The position numbers and the translations under genes are program-made. Positions 26,345 to 34,672 of a DNA stretch of 64,000 nucleotides are shown here, in pieces. Source of the stretch: Methanocorpusculum sp. UBA424 (GTDB lineage: Archaea; Halobacteriota; Methanomicrobia; Methanomicrobiales; Methanocorpusculaceae); assembly GCA_002498375.1 (NCBI GenBank), contig DAHC01000015.1, positions 95,352-159,351 of the forward strand, read 5' to 3'. The notes beneath the pieces are model-generated. The model was not told the origin of the DNA and did not search any database. It was given only the letters and a program-made list of their open reading frames with translations. Position 1 is the first letter of the stretch. The number at the start of each line of letters is the position of its first letter.

Positions 26345-26764
26345 TCTCTTTTTTTCGACGTTCCCATGGTTTTTTTTCGGCTCGAGAACGGCAGGGTATC
26401 TTCGTTTATATATCTTCATGTGGTTTATATGGGTGGTGGAAATTCCTGCCATTATGTAAAACATATTATACTATTGCACCTTACTATTAGTAAGCGAGTT
26501 TAAACAGCCCGCGAGATAGATTGCGGCAGCTTCGGTTGCCGGCACAGATCCAAGGATGCGTTCAAGCATTCTGATACCAACAGAGTTCACCACCTGCCTG
26601 GTTAATCCAGAATAAACACCACACCAACAGAATTTTTCATACACAAGGGGGTGAATCCAACCCGCGAAAGTACCCCATGCTTTCGCCAGGCACGGCCGAA
26701 AGGCTGTGCCATTCCTCCTAAACCAGTTATAAAAAAAGTGTTTTTGCCGGCGTCACTCTGTATC
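26345..26764. other. 420-bp gap with paired hairpins and a possible gene remnant
   Basis: There is no complete gene here. Two perfect hairpins lie back to back: GCGAAAG/CTTTCGC (26664-26686) and GGCACGGCC/GGCTGTGCC with a GAAA loop (26689-26710). On the minus strand an open frame without a Met start runs from about 26740 to a stop at 26471 (including RMLERILGSVPATEAAA); I do not recognise it, and it may be the tail of a decayed gene. T-rich runs at 26345-26385 could end the preceding gene. Confidence 0.5.
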
Positions 26765-28825
26765 TTACTTTTCTTCCCCGTCCTTTTCCGTAAAGAGCAG
26801 CGTCATCGCCGCGATATCATCACGGTTACCGATCACCACAACCGTATCTCCCTCCTCAAGGACCGTATCTCCGTCCGGCGAAACGATCGCATCCTGTCGT
26901 CCCGCCCGCCGCACCGCGATCACCGACACGCCGTAATTCATCCTCAGATGCAGATCACACAGCCGTTTACCTGCGCAGTCACAATCTTTCCCGACCCGGA
27001 TCTGTTCCACATACGACTTCTCCGTCGAGATAACCTCATCCGCATGCTTCGCCTTCAGCCGGATCGCATCCAGGACCCCTCCGCCGTTCTTCTGCTCTGA
27101 AACCGGCGGCTTGCCCCCTCCGGTCCCGTCGAGATACTCATTATACACCTCGCTTCTCACCTGCTGCGAATACATCTCCAGTTCCTGCACCGGGATCTGC
27201 TGATTAGCCAGGATTCTCCGGAAGATCTGCAGAGCCGCCTCCTTCTCATCCACGATCACTTCATCAGCTCCCAGCCGGTAAAGCTCGTTCGTCTCCGAGA
27301 TATATCTCGACCGGGTAATGATCGAGATCTTCGGATTCATCCGGCGTGCGGTCGTCACGATCGCCTTGATAGACTCCATGATCGGGATCGAGATCACGAT
27401 CGTCTGAGCTTTATCGATCCCTGCAAACTCCAGATTACACTCACGGGACGCATCGCCGTAGACGATATTCTCCCCCCGTTTCTTTTCTTTTGCCACCGTT
27501 TCCGCATTCATCTCCAGGATGATGTAAGGGATCCCCATCTTTTTGAGGGCGCGGGACACATACCTGCCGCCAAGCCCGTAACCGACAATGATCACATGTC
27601 TATCCAGATCCGTTTCTCCCGGAATGCAGAAATCGTCGAAGTTCCTGTGTTTTTCCGGAAGACGGCTGGTGATCTTGCCGGCGATCCACGGCCCGGCCGC
27701 CACATAAAACGGCGTGATCGCCATCGTCACGATCGACATCGCCAGAAACACCTGATACATATTCTGGGTCAAAAGGCCGGCTGCAAGTCCCGTCGAACCT
27801 AAAATAAACGAGAACTCTCCAACCTGAGATAGACCGATAGCAGACAGGATGGCTGCTCCGGCAGAGATCCCGATCACCTTCACAGAAACGATGTTGATCA
27901 GCGTCTTTCCCAGAAGGAGCAGAACGGAAACCACGGCAATCAGCAGAAGATGCTCGCTCAGATACGTCAGATTGAGCATCATGCCGATCGAAACAAAGAA
28001 GAAACTCGTCAGCAGATCGCGGATCGGCATGATCTGACCGATCACTTCATGACTGTAATCGGAACCGGAAATGGCAACGCCTGCAAGAAACGCTCCAAGA
28101 GCGATCGAAACTCCGGTCAGAGACATCACCCAGGCGATACCGAGGCATATCAGCACGACCGCCATAACGAAAAGTTCACTGCTTCTCGTCAGTGTCACCC
28201 TTTCAAGGAACTTCGGGACCAGATAGATGGCCGCGATCAGAATCACCGCCAGGAGCCCCATACCGATAAAAAAGTTCAGTAAGGATCCGGCAAGATCGGT
28301 CTCTGAGTTTCCGGCAAGGAGAGGCACGAGCATCATCATCGGCACAACGTTCAGATCCTGAAATATCAGCAGTCCTAGCGCGATCTTCCCGTGCTGGGTA
28401 TCGATCTCCCCGGACTTCTGATAGATATTCATGATGATCGCGGTTGACGAGTGTGCTACCAGAAATCCGATGAACAGCGCAACGCTTGAGCTGAATCCTG
28501 CGGCAACCATAACCAGCCAGACAACTCCTGTCGTCAGAATGAGCTGGAGACCTCCGCCTATCAGGACGATTTTCTTCATCGAAAGCAGATTTTTCAGCGG
28601 GATCTCCAGTCCGATGGTGAACATCAGAAGAATCACGCCGAGCTCTGCGAGCAGGGAAACCTGTTCTTCGGTGATCAGGTGCAGGCCAAACGGCCCTACA
28701 ATAACGCCGGTTATGAAATACCCAATAATAAATGGAATGCGGAGTCGTTTCCCGACAAGTAAAACCGCGATCGCGCAGGTAAGCACGATCACGACTGCCA
28801 TGATCAATTCTATATATTCCTCCAT
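26765..28825 (-). CDS. CPA2 family cation:proton antiporter with TrkA (RCK) domains
   Basis: 686 residues. The first about 390 residues hold 12-13 membrane segments of the Kef/NapA type (for example PFIIGYFITGVIVGPFGLHL, LGAFLAGVAISGSDYSHEV, LSQVGEFSFILGSTGL). A TrkA-N domain with the GYGLGGRYVSRALKKMG loop (about 415-432) binds NAD or similar, and a TrkA-C domain closes the chain. It exchanges K+ or Na+ for protons, gated by the RCK part. A partial, decayed copy of its first domain lies just upstream at 28996-29396. Confidence 0.92.
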   Translation of the reverse strand: MEEYIELIMAVVIVLTCAIAVLLVGKRLRIPFIIGYFITGVIVGPFGLHLITEEQVSLLAELGVILLMFTIGLEIPLKNLLSMKKIVLIGGGLQLILTTGVVWLVMVAAGFSSSVALFIGFLVAHSSTAIIMNIYQKSGEIDTQHGKIALGLLIFQDLNVVPMMMLVPLLAGNSETDLAGSLLNFFIGMGLLAVILIAAIYLVPKFLERVTLTRSSELFVMAVVLICLGIAWVMSLTGVSIALGAFLAGVAISGSDYSHEVIGQIMPIRDLLTSFFFVSIGMMLNLTYLSEHLLLIAVVSVLLLLGKTLINIVSVKVIGISAGAAILSAIGLSQVGEFSFILGSTGLAAGLLTQNMYQVFLAMSIVTMAITPFYVAAGPWIAGKITSRLPEKHRNFDDFCIPGETDLDRHVIIVGYGLGGRYVSRALKKMGIPYIILEMNAETVAKEKKRGENIVYGDASRECNLEFAGIDKAQTIVISIPIMESIKAIVTTARRMNPKISIITRSRYISETNELYRLGADEVIVDEKEAALQIFRRILANQQIPVQELEMYSQQVRSEVYNEYLDGTGGGKPPVSEQKNGGGVLDAIRLKAKHADEVISTEKSYVEQIRVGKDCDCAGKRLCDLHLRMNYGVSVIAVRRAGRQDAIVSPDGDTVLEEGDTVVVIGNRDDIAAMTLLFTEKDGEEK

Positions 28826-28995
28826 TATCTCTCCAGCATATCCTGGAGAATAATGTACTGTGATCAGTAAAAAATGTAACTATACTCACCCGCTGGGGTG
28901 TGTTTTTTCACCTCTGTTTCGGAAAACAAGTATGAAAAATCTATTCCCGGAGCAAATGGAATGTGTGATCGCCGCTCTCGTTTATATTCTGCTCT

Positions 28996-29396
28996 TTGGG
29001 TGGACAATATTATCATGGTCGCGATAATATTCCGATCGCCGATCACCACAGCGGCAAGTATGAGTATGATCAGAAGATGTTCCCCGAGGAACAAAAGAGA
29101 TGCCGAGTGCGATCTTTTCGTGTTTGGTTGCCATCTGCCCTTTTGTCTGGCAGATGTTTAACCTGATTGCCGTTGACGAGGTCGCGCCCATCCCCCCCAA
29201 GAAACAGCGCGGTGTTTGCGGCAAATCCCGCAAGCTGGAGGGCAGCCCAGACGAGGAACGTGGTGATGATCATCTGCAGACCGCCGCCGAGCTCTGCTGG
29301 GATCGATGCCTGTTCTTCGGTGATCAGATGGAGACCGAAGGGTCCAACAATGATTCCTGTGAGAAAATAGCTGATAATGAACGGGATATGGATCTT
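28996..29396 (-). pseudogene. Decayed partial duplicate of the CPA2 antiporter N-terminal domain
   Basis: The minus strand reads IPFIISYFLTGIIVGPFGLH then LITEEQASIPAEL, then jumps to GGGLQMIITTFLVWAALQLAGFAANTALF. This matches residues 30-61 and about 88-120 of the neighbouring intact antiporter, with the piece between missing. After a frameshift it reads SSTAIRLNICQTKGQM and HEKIALG, then jumps again to EHLLIILILAAVVIGDR. So there are two or three deletions plus frameshifts. It is clearly a broken tandem duplicate. Confidence 0.85.
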
Positions 29397-29538
29397 TTGC
29401 TCTGTGTTCTGTAAAATATATACCCATACTTCTGTTCGAAAATTTCGGTTTTCCAATCGATCCCGGGGGTTTTCGGAGGATTCCAACAGGTGTCCGTCGG
29501 TCTGGCGAGAGAAAATATTTAGCCTGAGCAGAGAGGAT

Positions 29539-30636
29539 ATGTACATCTTACGTATGCCGGATACCTTTCTGACCACCTATCTTAACTCCGCGATCGAGAA
29601 GCTTATCAAAGATATTCTGAAGGGCACTCTTTCGAACCGGAAGGAGACGGCGTTTCTTCTGGCGCAGATGAAGCATCAGCGGGAGAATGCAAAAAAACGG
29701 GCGGCCTGTTCGCATATGCCGGCATTTCTGATCGCAAGCATCACGTCGTCGTGCAATCTGCATTGTGCGGGCTGCTATGCAAGGGCGGTCGGAATGTGCG
29801 GGGAGGGGTCCGCAGGCGCTGAGCCGCTGAGTGTTCCCGAGTGGGAACACATCTTTTCGCAGGCTGAGGATCTTGGGATCTCGTTTATTCTTCTCGCCGG
29901 AGGGGAGCCGCTTCTCCGCCGGGATCTGATTAAAACGGCGGCAGGGCATACTTCGATCATCTTCCCGATATTTACGAACGGGACGCTGATCGATGATGGG
30001 TATCTGGCTTTGTTCGACGGGCACCGGAATCTGGTGCCGGTCATCAGCATCGAAGGGGGCATCGAGGAGACGGATGCCCGCCGGGGATCGGGGACGTATA
30101 CGTCGATCCTTGCGTCGATGGACCGCCTTCATGAGGGAAAGATCCTGTTCGGCGTTTCGGTGACGATCACGAAGGAGAACTGCGCCGAAGTTACGTCGGC
30201 GGCGTTTCTGGATCTGCTGCGGGATAGGGGATGCAGGCTGGTGTTTTATATCGAGTACACGGCGATCGATCACGGGTCGAAGGAGCTGGAACTTGACTCC
30301 GCGATGCGTGAGGAGATCGAAGGGAAAATGACGGAGATAAAAGCCGGGTATCCGGGGATGGTGTTTATTTCGTTTCCGGGAGACGAGAAGCATATGGGGG
30401 GGTGTCTTGCGGGCGGCAGAGGATTTTTCCATATCAATCCGTACGGGTCGGCGGAACCGTGTCCGTTTTCGCCGTATTCGGATCGGAACCTCCGCAACGT
30501 TTCCCTTTTGGATGCGGTGAACTCGCCGTTTTTTGCGAGGCTGATCGAGGCGGGCCTTGTCGGAGGGGAGCATGACGGAGGCTGCGCTTTGTTTGAGCAC
30601 GAGGCGGAAGTCATTGCTCTCGTCAATAAGGAGTGA
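29539..30636 (+). CDS. Radical SAM protein (SPASM-like)
   Basis: 365 residues from the ATG at 29539, which lies about 25 bases after a TATA-like AATATTTA, so the mRNA may be leaderless; an ATG at 29554 is the alternative. The cluster motif is CNLHCAGC (CX3CX2C), followed by LLAGGEPLLRRDLI and ISIEGGIEETDARRG. Cysteines near the end (GCLAGG, PCPFSPY, GCALF) suggest an auxiliary cluster. The N-terminal 60 residues are helical. The substrate is unknown; it could modify a peptide or a cofactor precursor. Confidence 0.85.
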   Translation: MYILRMPDTFLTTYLNSAIEKLIKDILKGTLSNRKETAFLLAQMKHQRENAKKRAACSHMPAFLIASITSSCNLHCAGCYARAVGMCGEGSAGAEPLSVPEWEHIFSQAEDLGISFILLAGGEPLLRRDLIKTAAGHTSIIFPIFTNGTLIDDGYLALFDGHRNLVPVISIEGGIEETDARRGSGTYTSILASMDRLHEGKILFGVSVTITKENCAEVTSAAFLDLLRDRGCRLVFYIEYTAIDHGSKELELDSAMREEIEGKMTEIKAGYPGMVFISFPGDEKHMGGCLAGGRGFFHINPYGSAEPCPFSPYSDRNLRNVSLLDAVNSPFFARLIEAGLVGGEHDGGCALFEHEAEVIALVNKE

Positions 30637-30641
30637 TCCGG

Positions 30642-30794
30642 TTACTGGAGGCTGCAGGTGGAGCAGCTTCCGTGCAGGTTCCGTTCGGTGAGCTGGCCGA
30701 CCTGCAGTTCGAGGTCGCGGACCCGTTCCATGAGGTCGGCATAGTCGCGTTCGAGTTCTTCGAGGCGTTTTTCGATGTTTTCCTGGGATGTCAT
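30642..30794 (-). CDS. Small coiled-coil protein with C-terminal CxxC
   Basis: 50 residues: MTSQENIEKRLEELERDYA, then a heptad helix LMERVRDLELQVGQLTERN, and the end HGSCSTCSLQ. The helix is a clear coiled coil and the tail contains CSTC. Upstream on the minus strand a TATA-like CCTATAAAAC lies about 25-35 bases before the ATG. The stop is 5 bp from the convergent radical SAM stop. I think it is a real short gene; it could be a small partner or metal-binding oligomer, but this is inference. Confidence 0.55.
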   Translation of the reverse strand: MTSQENIEKRLEELERDYADLMERVRDLELQVGQLTERNLHGSCSTCSLQ

Positions 30795-31312
30795 GTATAG
30801 GAGGTTGGTGTACTGGGTTTTATAGGTTAGTCATGTGGAAGGGAAACGTATGAGATATTTTTCCGCGATTCGCGGTTGGTTTTTCTCATGCGTCCAAAAA
30901 TTAGGATATTCCACCGCGAGCCGCTCCACGCCGAAGTCGCGGCTCCGCACCCCCCCATTCTCATTGTTAAACTATCTGTCTCTTCCCTCATCTGCCCCTG
31001 TTTCTCTTTTTGTGCATTTCGTTGATTTGCGGGTTGGACGCTGAAAGCGGCCGACCTCAGCTGAGGCGGATCGACGGCGCAGTCGGCGATCTTAGCCGAG
31101 CAAGGCTTTGCCTTGCTACCAAATCTTTGATTTGCGACCAAGTCGATAGATTTGCGATGATGGTGCCACGAAAAGAATCCCGCACAAAAAATCAAAAAAC
31201 ACCCAAAAAAGCTCAATATCTAAAAAAAATGATAATGGATCTATTCCAGAGATCAGTGAATGGAAAGACCCGAAAGAACTCCTTCAAGGAATTCTTTCAG
31301 GAAATTTCCCCC
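30795..31312. repeat. 518-bp repeat-rich gap with repeat-element fragment and palindromes
   Basis: No credible gene. Bases 30867-30887 are identical to 5663-5683 of repeat copy 2. Further on, CCTCAGCTGAGG (31055-31066) is a perfect palindrome and AGCAAGGC-TTT-GCCTTGCT (31099-31117) a perfect 8-bp hairpin, followed by related words AAATCTTTGATTTGCGA and AGATTTGCGATG. An A-rich stretch (31185-31240) ends it. It looks like a mosaic of decayed repeats. Confidence 0.55.
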
Positions 31313-32908
31313 TCACTTCACCCGGACAAGAAGCTCCGCATTCTCGATCGCGACATCAGTATGGTTCACCATCTGTGCCGCCGCGATCGAAAACGACCTC
31401 GACTTCTCCGCTAACGTGTCTCCTTCCACATCCACATCCACGCACACCGTCTTGATCCCCACAAGCTCATCCGAATACCGAATGATCTCGAACGTTCTGA
31501 ACTCCTGCGGGAAATCCCTCAGCGATGCCGTCTCCACGACCCAGAACCCGTACTCGGGGTGAGCCGGATCCGGCGAAGGGACCGCCGCGATCGTATTTCT
31601 GTGATTGTGTCCTGCGACCCACATCAGCAGGTTCGGATACTTCTGCAGCTCCGTGATAAGTTCCGTCTGGGAGACCTCAGAATTCAGACTCCAGCCCGAA
31701 GGTGCCCCTTCCTCCATCGTCGCGATCGGGATGTGTGCTCCGATGATCATCAAAACGCCGTCCTCCTGTCCTTTCTGCAGCTCGGACTTCAGCCAGGCAA
31801 ACCGCTCCTCGTCAAGCGAACCGCGACCGTGTGCCCAGATATCGCCGATCGTTGAACCGTTTACCGTCGTATCATCCAGCATAATGATCCGGACACCCTC
31901 CACCGGATCGAACGAATAGCAGGCGAAATCATTCGTGATCATCTCTTCCGTATAGCCGTGTCCATACGGAAGTGAGGTCGAGTTCAAAAACTCCTGCATG
32001 AACCCGATACGGGTTCCGTTATCCGAGATCGCGTGACGGTTTGCATCCGCGATCACGATTGGGGCCGACGCAAAGGTGGAAGCATTCCCCATACCTATGA
32101 TCGTCCCGTTTGCGTCCGACCCGTTATAGACACCCATATAATACCCGGTAAGCGACGTGTCTCCGGTGACCATTACATCGAGCCGCAGATTCGCGACCGT
32201 ATCCCCGACGAGGACACTGCTGAGGTTATCATCCATCGTGAATACGCCGGTAAAGAACTGATCGTGGTTCCCGATCGTCTGATACCAGGGCATATCCAGT
32301 CCTTCCGCCGTAAACGTCTTCTGGTAATCGATACTCTCCTTCCCGGCAGTTCCGCCCGAAGCCGGAGTGATCGTTTTTCCGTCGAGAACATCGATATACC
32401 AGCGTAGTTCGTTATACTGATCATTGTTTGCCGCATCGCCGAGCGAGAGAACAACGTCCAGCGTATGTTCTTTATTGATAGTGTTGATCGTCTTCACTGC
32501 GGCATTCAGCACCTGGGTCGAGTACATCGAGACCGGAGAGTATGCCGAAGGGAAGGGGCGTAGATACCCAAGAGCGATCACCTGAAGAGGCGACTCCTCA
32601 TCCGTGATGTGGATATCCGTGATCGCCGCAAACGAAAGAAGCTCTGTTCCCTTTCCCGAAGGCGTCGCTCCGCCTGTGATATCGTCTCTCACGATGATCG
32701 GTACACCGTCATCGTAGGTCCATTCGCCAAAACCGTTGTAATGGTAAATGCTGAGATTTGCCGGGGTGATTGTCTGGTTTGCTCCCGGATCAACCGGGAC
32801 AACGGTACGTTCCGTTGTGTTCAACGATTCCGTTTGACTCACACAGCCGCTGGAAAATACCAGCAGGATCGTGAACAGTACGATTACGACTGCCAAAATG
32901 CGTGACAT
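31313..32908 (-). CDS. Lipoprotein metallophosphoesterase (calcineurin-like)
   Basis: 531 residues. The N-terminus (VVIVLFTILLVFSSGCVSQT) is a lipoprotein signal with a Cys lipobox, so the protein is anchored outside the membrane. Metallophosphoesterase motifs are ITDIHITD (D-x-H), LSLGDAANN, GNHDQF and later GAHIPIA and AGHNHRNT, which bind two metals. Length with an insertion between motifs fits large cell-surface phosphodiesterases. The substrate may be a phospho-diester or nucleotide from outside the cell. It is alone, with no operon partner. Confidence 0.85.
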   Translation of the reverse strand: MSRILAVVIVLFTILLVFSSGCVSQTESLNTTERTVVPVDPGANQTITPANLSIYHYNGFGEWTYDDGVPIIVRDDITGGATPSGKGTELLSFAAITDIHITDEESPLQVIALGYLRPFPSAYSPVSMYSTQVLNAAVKTINTINKEHTLDVVLSLGDAANNDQYNELRWYIDVLDGKTITPASGGTAGKESIDYQKTFTAEGLDMPWYQTIGNHDQFFTGVFTMDDNLSSVLVGDTVANLRLDVMVTGDTSLTGYYMGVYNGSDANGTIIGMGNASTFASAPIVIADANRHAISDNGTRIGFMQEFLNSTSLPYGHGYTEEMITNDFACYSFDPVEGVRIIMLDDTTVNGSTIGDIWAHGRGSLDEERFAWLKSELQKGQEDGVLMIIGAHIPIATMEEGAPSGWSLNSEVSQTELITELQKYPNLLMWVAGHNHRNTIAAVPSPDPAHPEYGFWVVETASLRDFPQEFRTFEIIRYSDELVGIKTVCVDVDVEGDTLAEKSRSFSIAAAQMVNHTDVAIENAELLVRVK

Positions 32909-32956
32909 AGTGATAGCCTTTTGTCTGTTTTAGGTTAAGAGCCTATCTACATTTAA

Positions 32957-33112
32957 TCAAAAAAATGAGAAGACTGAGTCCAGCATCCGCCCGAAATGCT
33001 GCACGAAGTCCTTCTTCCTCGAAACACCCCCTGACAGATTCATCGGCGTTTTACTCCGGTTCATCGCAAGCATCGTCGCCTCGTCGGCTACCGTAAACCT
33101 ATCAGATCCCAT
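32957..33112 (-). CDS. Possible small protein or gene fragment
   Basis: 51 residues from an ATG at 33112: MGSDRFTVADEATMLAMNRS, KTPMNLSGGVSRKKDFVQ, then HFGRMLDSVFSFF. Codon use is gene-like, unlike the AT-rich DNA next to it. I do not recognise a family. It may be a true short gene or the tail of a lost one. No clear promoter or RBS. Low confidence. Confidence 0.35.
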   Translation of the reverse strand: MGSDRFTVADEATMLAMNRSKTPMNLSGGVSRKKDFVQHFGRMLDSVFSFF

Positions 33113-33364
33113 TTCCGAATACGTATTTTCTCTTGCATGAATTGGTAGGGGTCATGTCATTTTTTTGTAGATATTTTTACTTTATGTCAATTATGTTAAT
33201 TAAATTCTCTAGTTTTTTCATATGTACACATAGGCAATCACGTGTAAATAACTTAATTATATTGTCGCAAATAGTTAATTTAACTCGATTAACAAAAATA
33301 CGAAAAATCTCATTGCATCGCTTAATTCGTCTGATGAAAAAGTGGTGGAAAAGTATGCCTGAAT
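33113..33364. other. AT-rich gap
   Basis: About 250 bp of strongly AT-rich DNA with no credible coding or structured RNA. An open frame on the plus strand (33133-33375) has a composition that only reflects the base bias. Base use differs clearly from its surroundings, which may mark an insertion or a remnant. Confidence 0.5.
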
Positions 33365-33892
33365 TTAGTTTTTGAACCGGTCATCGGAGCGGGCAACTTC
33401 GATATCCGTCAGTTTGCCTTCAAACCACCCGTATCGTTCATTCTGATATGCGTCGAATAAGGGAACGTAGGGTTTGATGTCTAAGAGGGGCGTGCCGTCC
33501 AGAATATCGACATCTCCGATTTGGAGGATATTACCCTCACGCCCGATGAGGCGAACTACGGAAAAACCGATTGCATTCGGTCTTTTCGGGACCCTCGTTG
33601 CGAAAACACCGTGGCTTTGCGTGTCAAGAAACGGCTTCACGGTAAGGCTGCACCCTTCACTTTTATGCAGGTGATAGATGAGCATAAGTCTCGTGAAAGC
33701 TTCAATATCCTTTAATCCGTCCGAAAACTCGGGGAATATCTCAATCGTTCCGGAAAATTCTTTGGCTGCAGGAGGCTGGATCGGCATTCCGGCAAGATCC
33801 TTGTGAGGGGAATGAACACGCCCAATAGGCGTAAACTTGACCATTTTTTCATCATGCATGTTCATCATATCATCTCTTCCATTCGCTTTCAT
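33365..33892 (-). CDS. TrmO/TsaA-family protein
   Basis: 175 residues. The family signature is visible: PIGRVHSPHKDLAGMPIQ near the start, GFSVVRLIGREGN, ILDGTPLLDIKPYVPLFD and a C-terminal basic helix. Bacterial TrmO transfers a methyl group to N6 of t6A37 in tRNA; archaeal relatives are less well known. The start is uncertain; ATGs at 33892, 33868 and 33865 are possible. It is 18 bp after the DUF364 gene in the same operon, which hints at a metal-linked role instead. Family firm, function open. Confidence 0.82.
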   Translation of the reverse strand: MKANGRDDMMNMHDEKMVKFTPIGRVHSPHKDLAGMPIQPPAAKEFSGTIEIFPEFSDGLKDIEAFTRLMLIYHLHKSEGCSLTVKPFLDTQSHGVFATRVPKRPNAIGFSVVRLIGREGNILQIGDVDILDGTPLLDIKPYVPLFDAYQNERYGWFEGKLTDIEVARSDDRFKN

Positions 33893-33910
33893 TGCTCATC
33901 TTCATCTTCA

Positions 33911-34672
33911 CTATGTTTTTAAAAAATGTACCTTTTGTCCTGCACTGTAGATTCTCTGGCTCTCTGCACCGGATGCTATCCGCAGTGCAAGAGTATTGTC
34001 TGTAATTACGAGACCGGACAGGTCATCAACTCCAAAGTCAAACAATGGTGCTGCGAGCGGAGTTGCCGGGCCCACAACAACGACTTTATCTGCATTCTCG
34101 GATAGTTCCAGAAGACGCGGCATGCTTTTATCGCCAAGTGCTGCGCAGGTCAGATATGCATAATCGCACTCCGGCAGCAGATATTCGCATGCTGTGTAGG
34201 GATAGTCTCCCTCTATTGGATCCCATTCAATGATACGCAGGTCAGAGACCGGTGCGAAAAGTTTCTCTATAAAGGGAAAATGACCTACAACACAGACCAT
34301 CTTCCCTTTCACCTGATTCTGCGAGTTGATAAACGGGTCATTCAGTCTGTCCTTGACCGTTTTCCGGTCAGGGACATCGATACCTGCACGTCTGGCGGTA
34401 TCCGGATGATTATACCATGCATTGATGGCGGCGTTCCCGATCGAAGCTTCAGGGAAGTTCCAGGATTTTACGCATTTGGCAAGTTCTTTCAGCGGCATAC
34501 CGAGTTTATTCTGCGTTAAAGATGGTGCCCGCTGGAAATACTGACGGAACGGAGCGAATCCCACCCCGCCGATATTTGATTCCACAACCGTAGTCTCATT
34601 TCCGACAATGATATTCTTTGCAGTAATATCGTCAGGAATCTGTTCGATTAAAGCGTCATAAAGTTCCCACAT
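33911..34672 (-). CDS. DUF364 / DUF4213 protein (putative heavy-metal chelation)
   Basis: 253 residues. The N-terminal half fits DUF4213 (enolase-N-like, ending ASIGNAAINAWYN) and the C-terminal half DUF364 (KMVCVVGHFPFIEKL, RIIEWDP and later ITDNTLALRI). The family is annotated as a possible heavy-metal chelator. It overlaps the ABC ATPase gene by 17 bp and so is translationally coupled. It is the third gene of the GTPase-ABC-DUF364-TrmO-like run. Confidence 0.8.
   Translation of the reverse strand: MWELYDALIEQIPDDITAKNIIVGNETTVVESNIGGVGFAPFRQYFQRAPSLTQNKLGMPLKELAKCVKSWNFPEASIGNAAINAWYNHPDTARRAGIDVPDRKTVKDRLNDPFINSQNQVKGKMVCVVGHFPFIEKLFAPVSDLRIIEWDPIEGDYPYTACEYLLPECDYAYLTCAALGDKSMPRLLELSENADKVVVVGPATPLAAPLFDFGVDDLSGLVITDNTLALRIASGAESQRIYSAGQKVHFLKT

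Noticed and set aside
29548..30600. 350-codon frame antisense to the radical SAM gene
   Set aside because: The radical SAM protein has a clear cluster motif on the plus strand; the antisense product is Arg/Pro-rich without family signals.
31055..31117. Possible CRISPR array from nearby palindromes
   Set aside because: Only one copy of each palindrome, with no regular spacing and no cas gene in the window.
33133..33375. 80-codon open frame in the AT-rich gap
   Set aside because: Composition follows the local AT bias (Ile, Lys, Phe, Leu) and no RBS or homology signal is evident.
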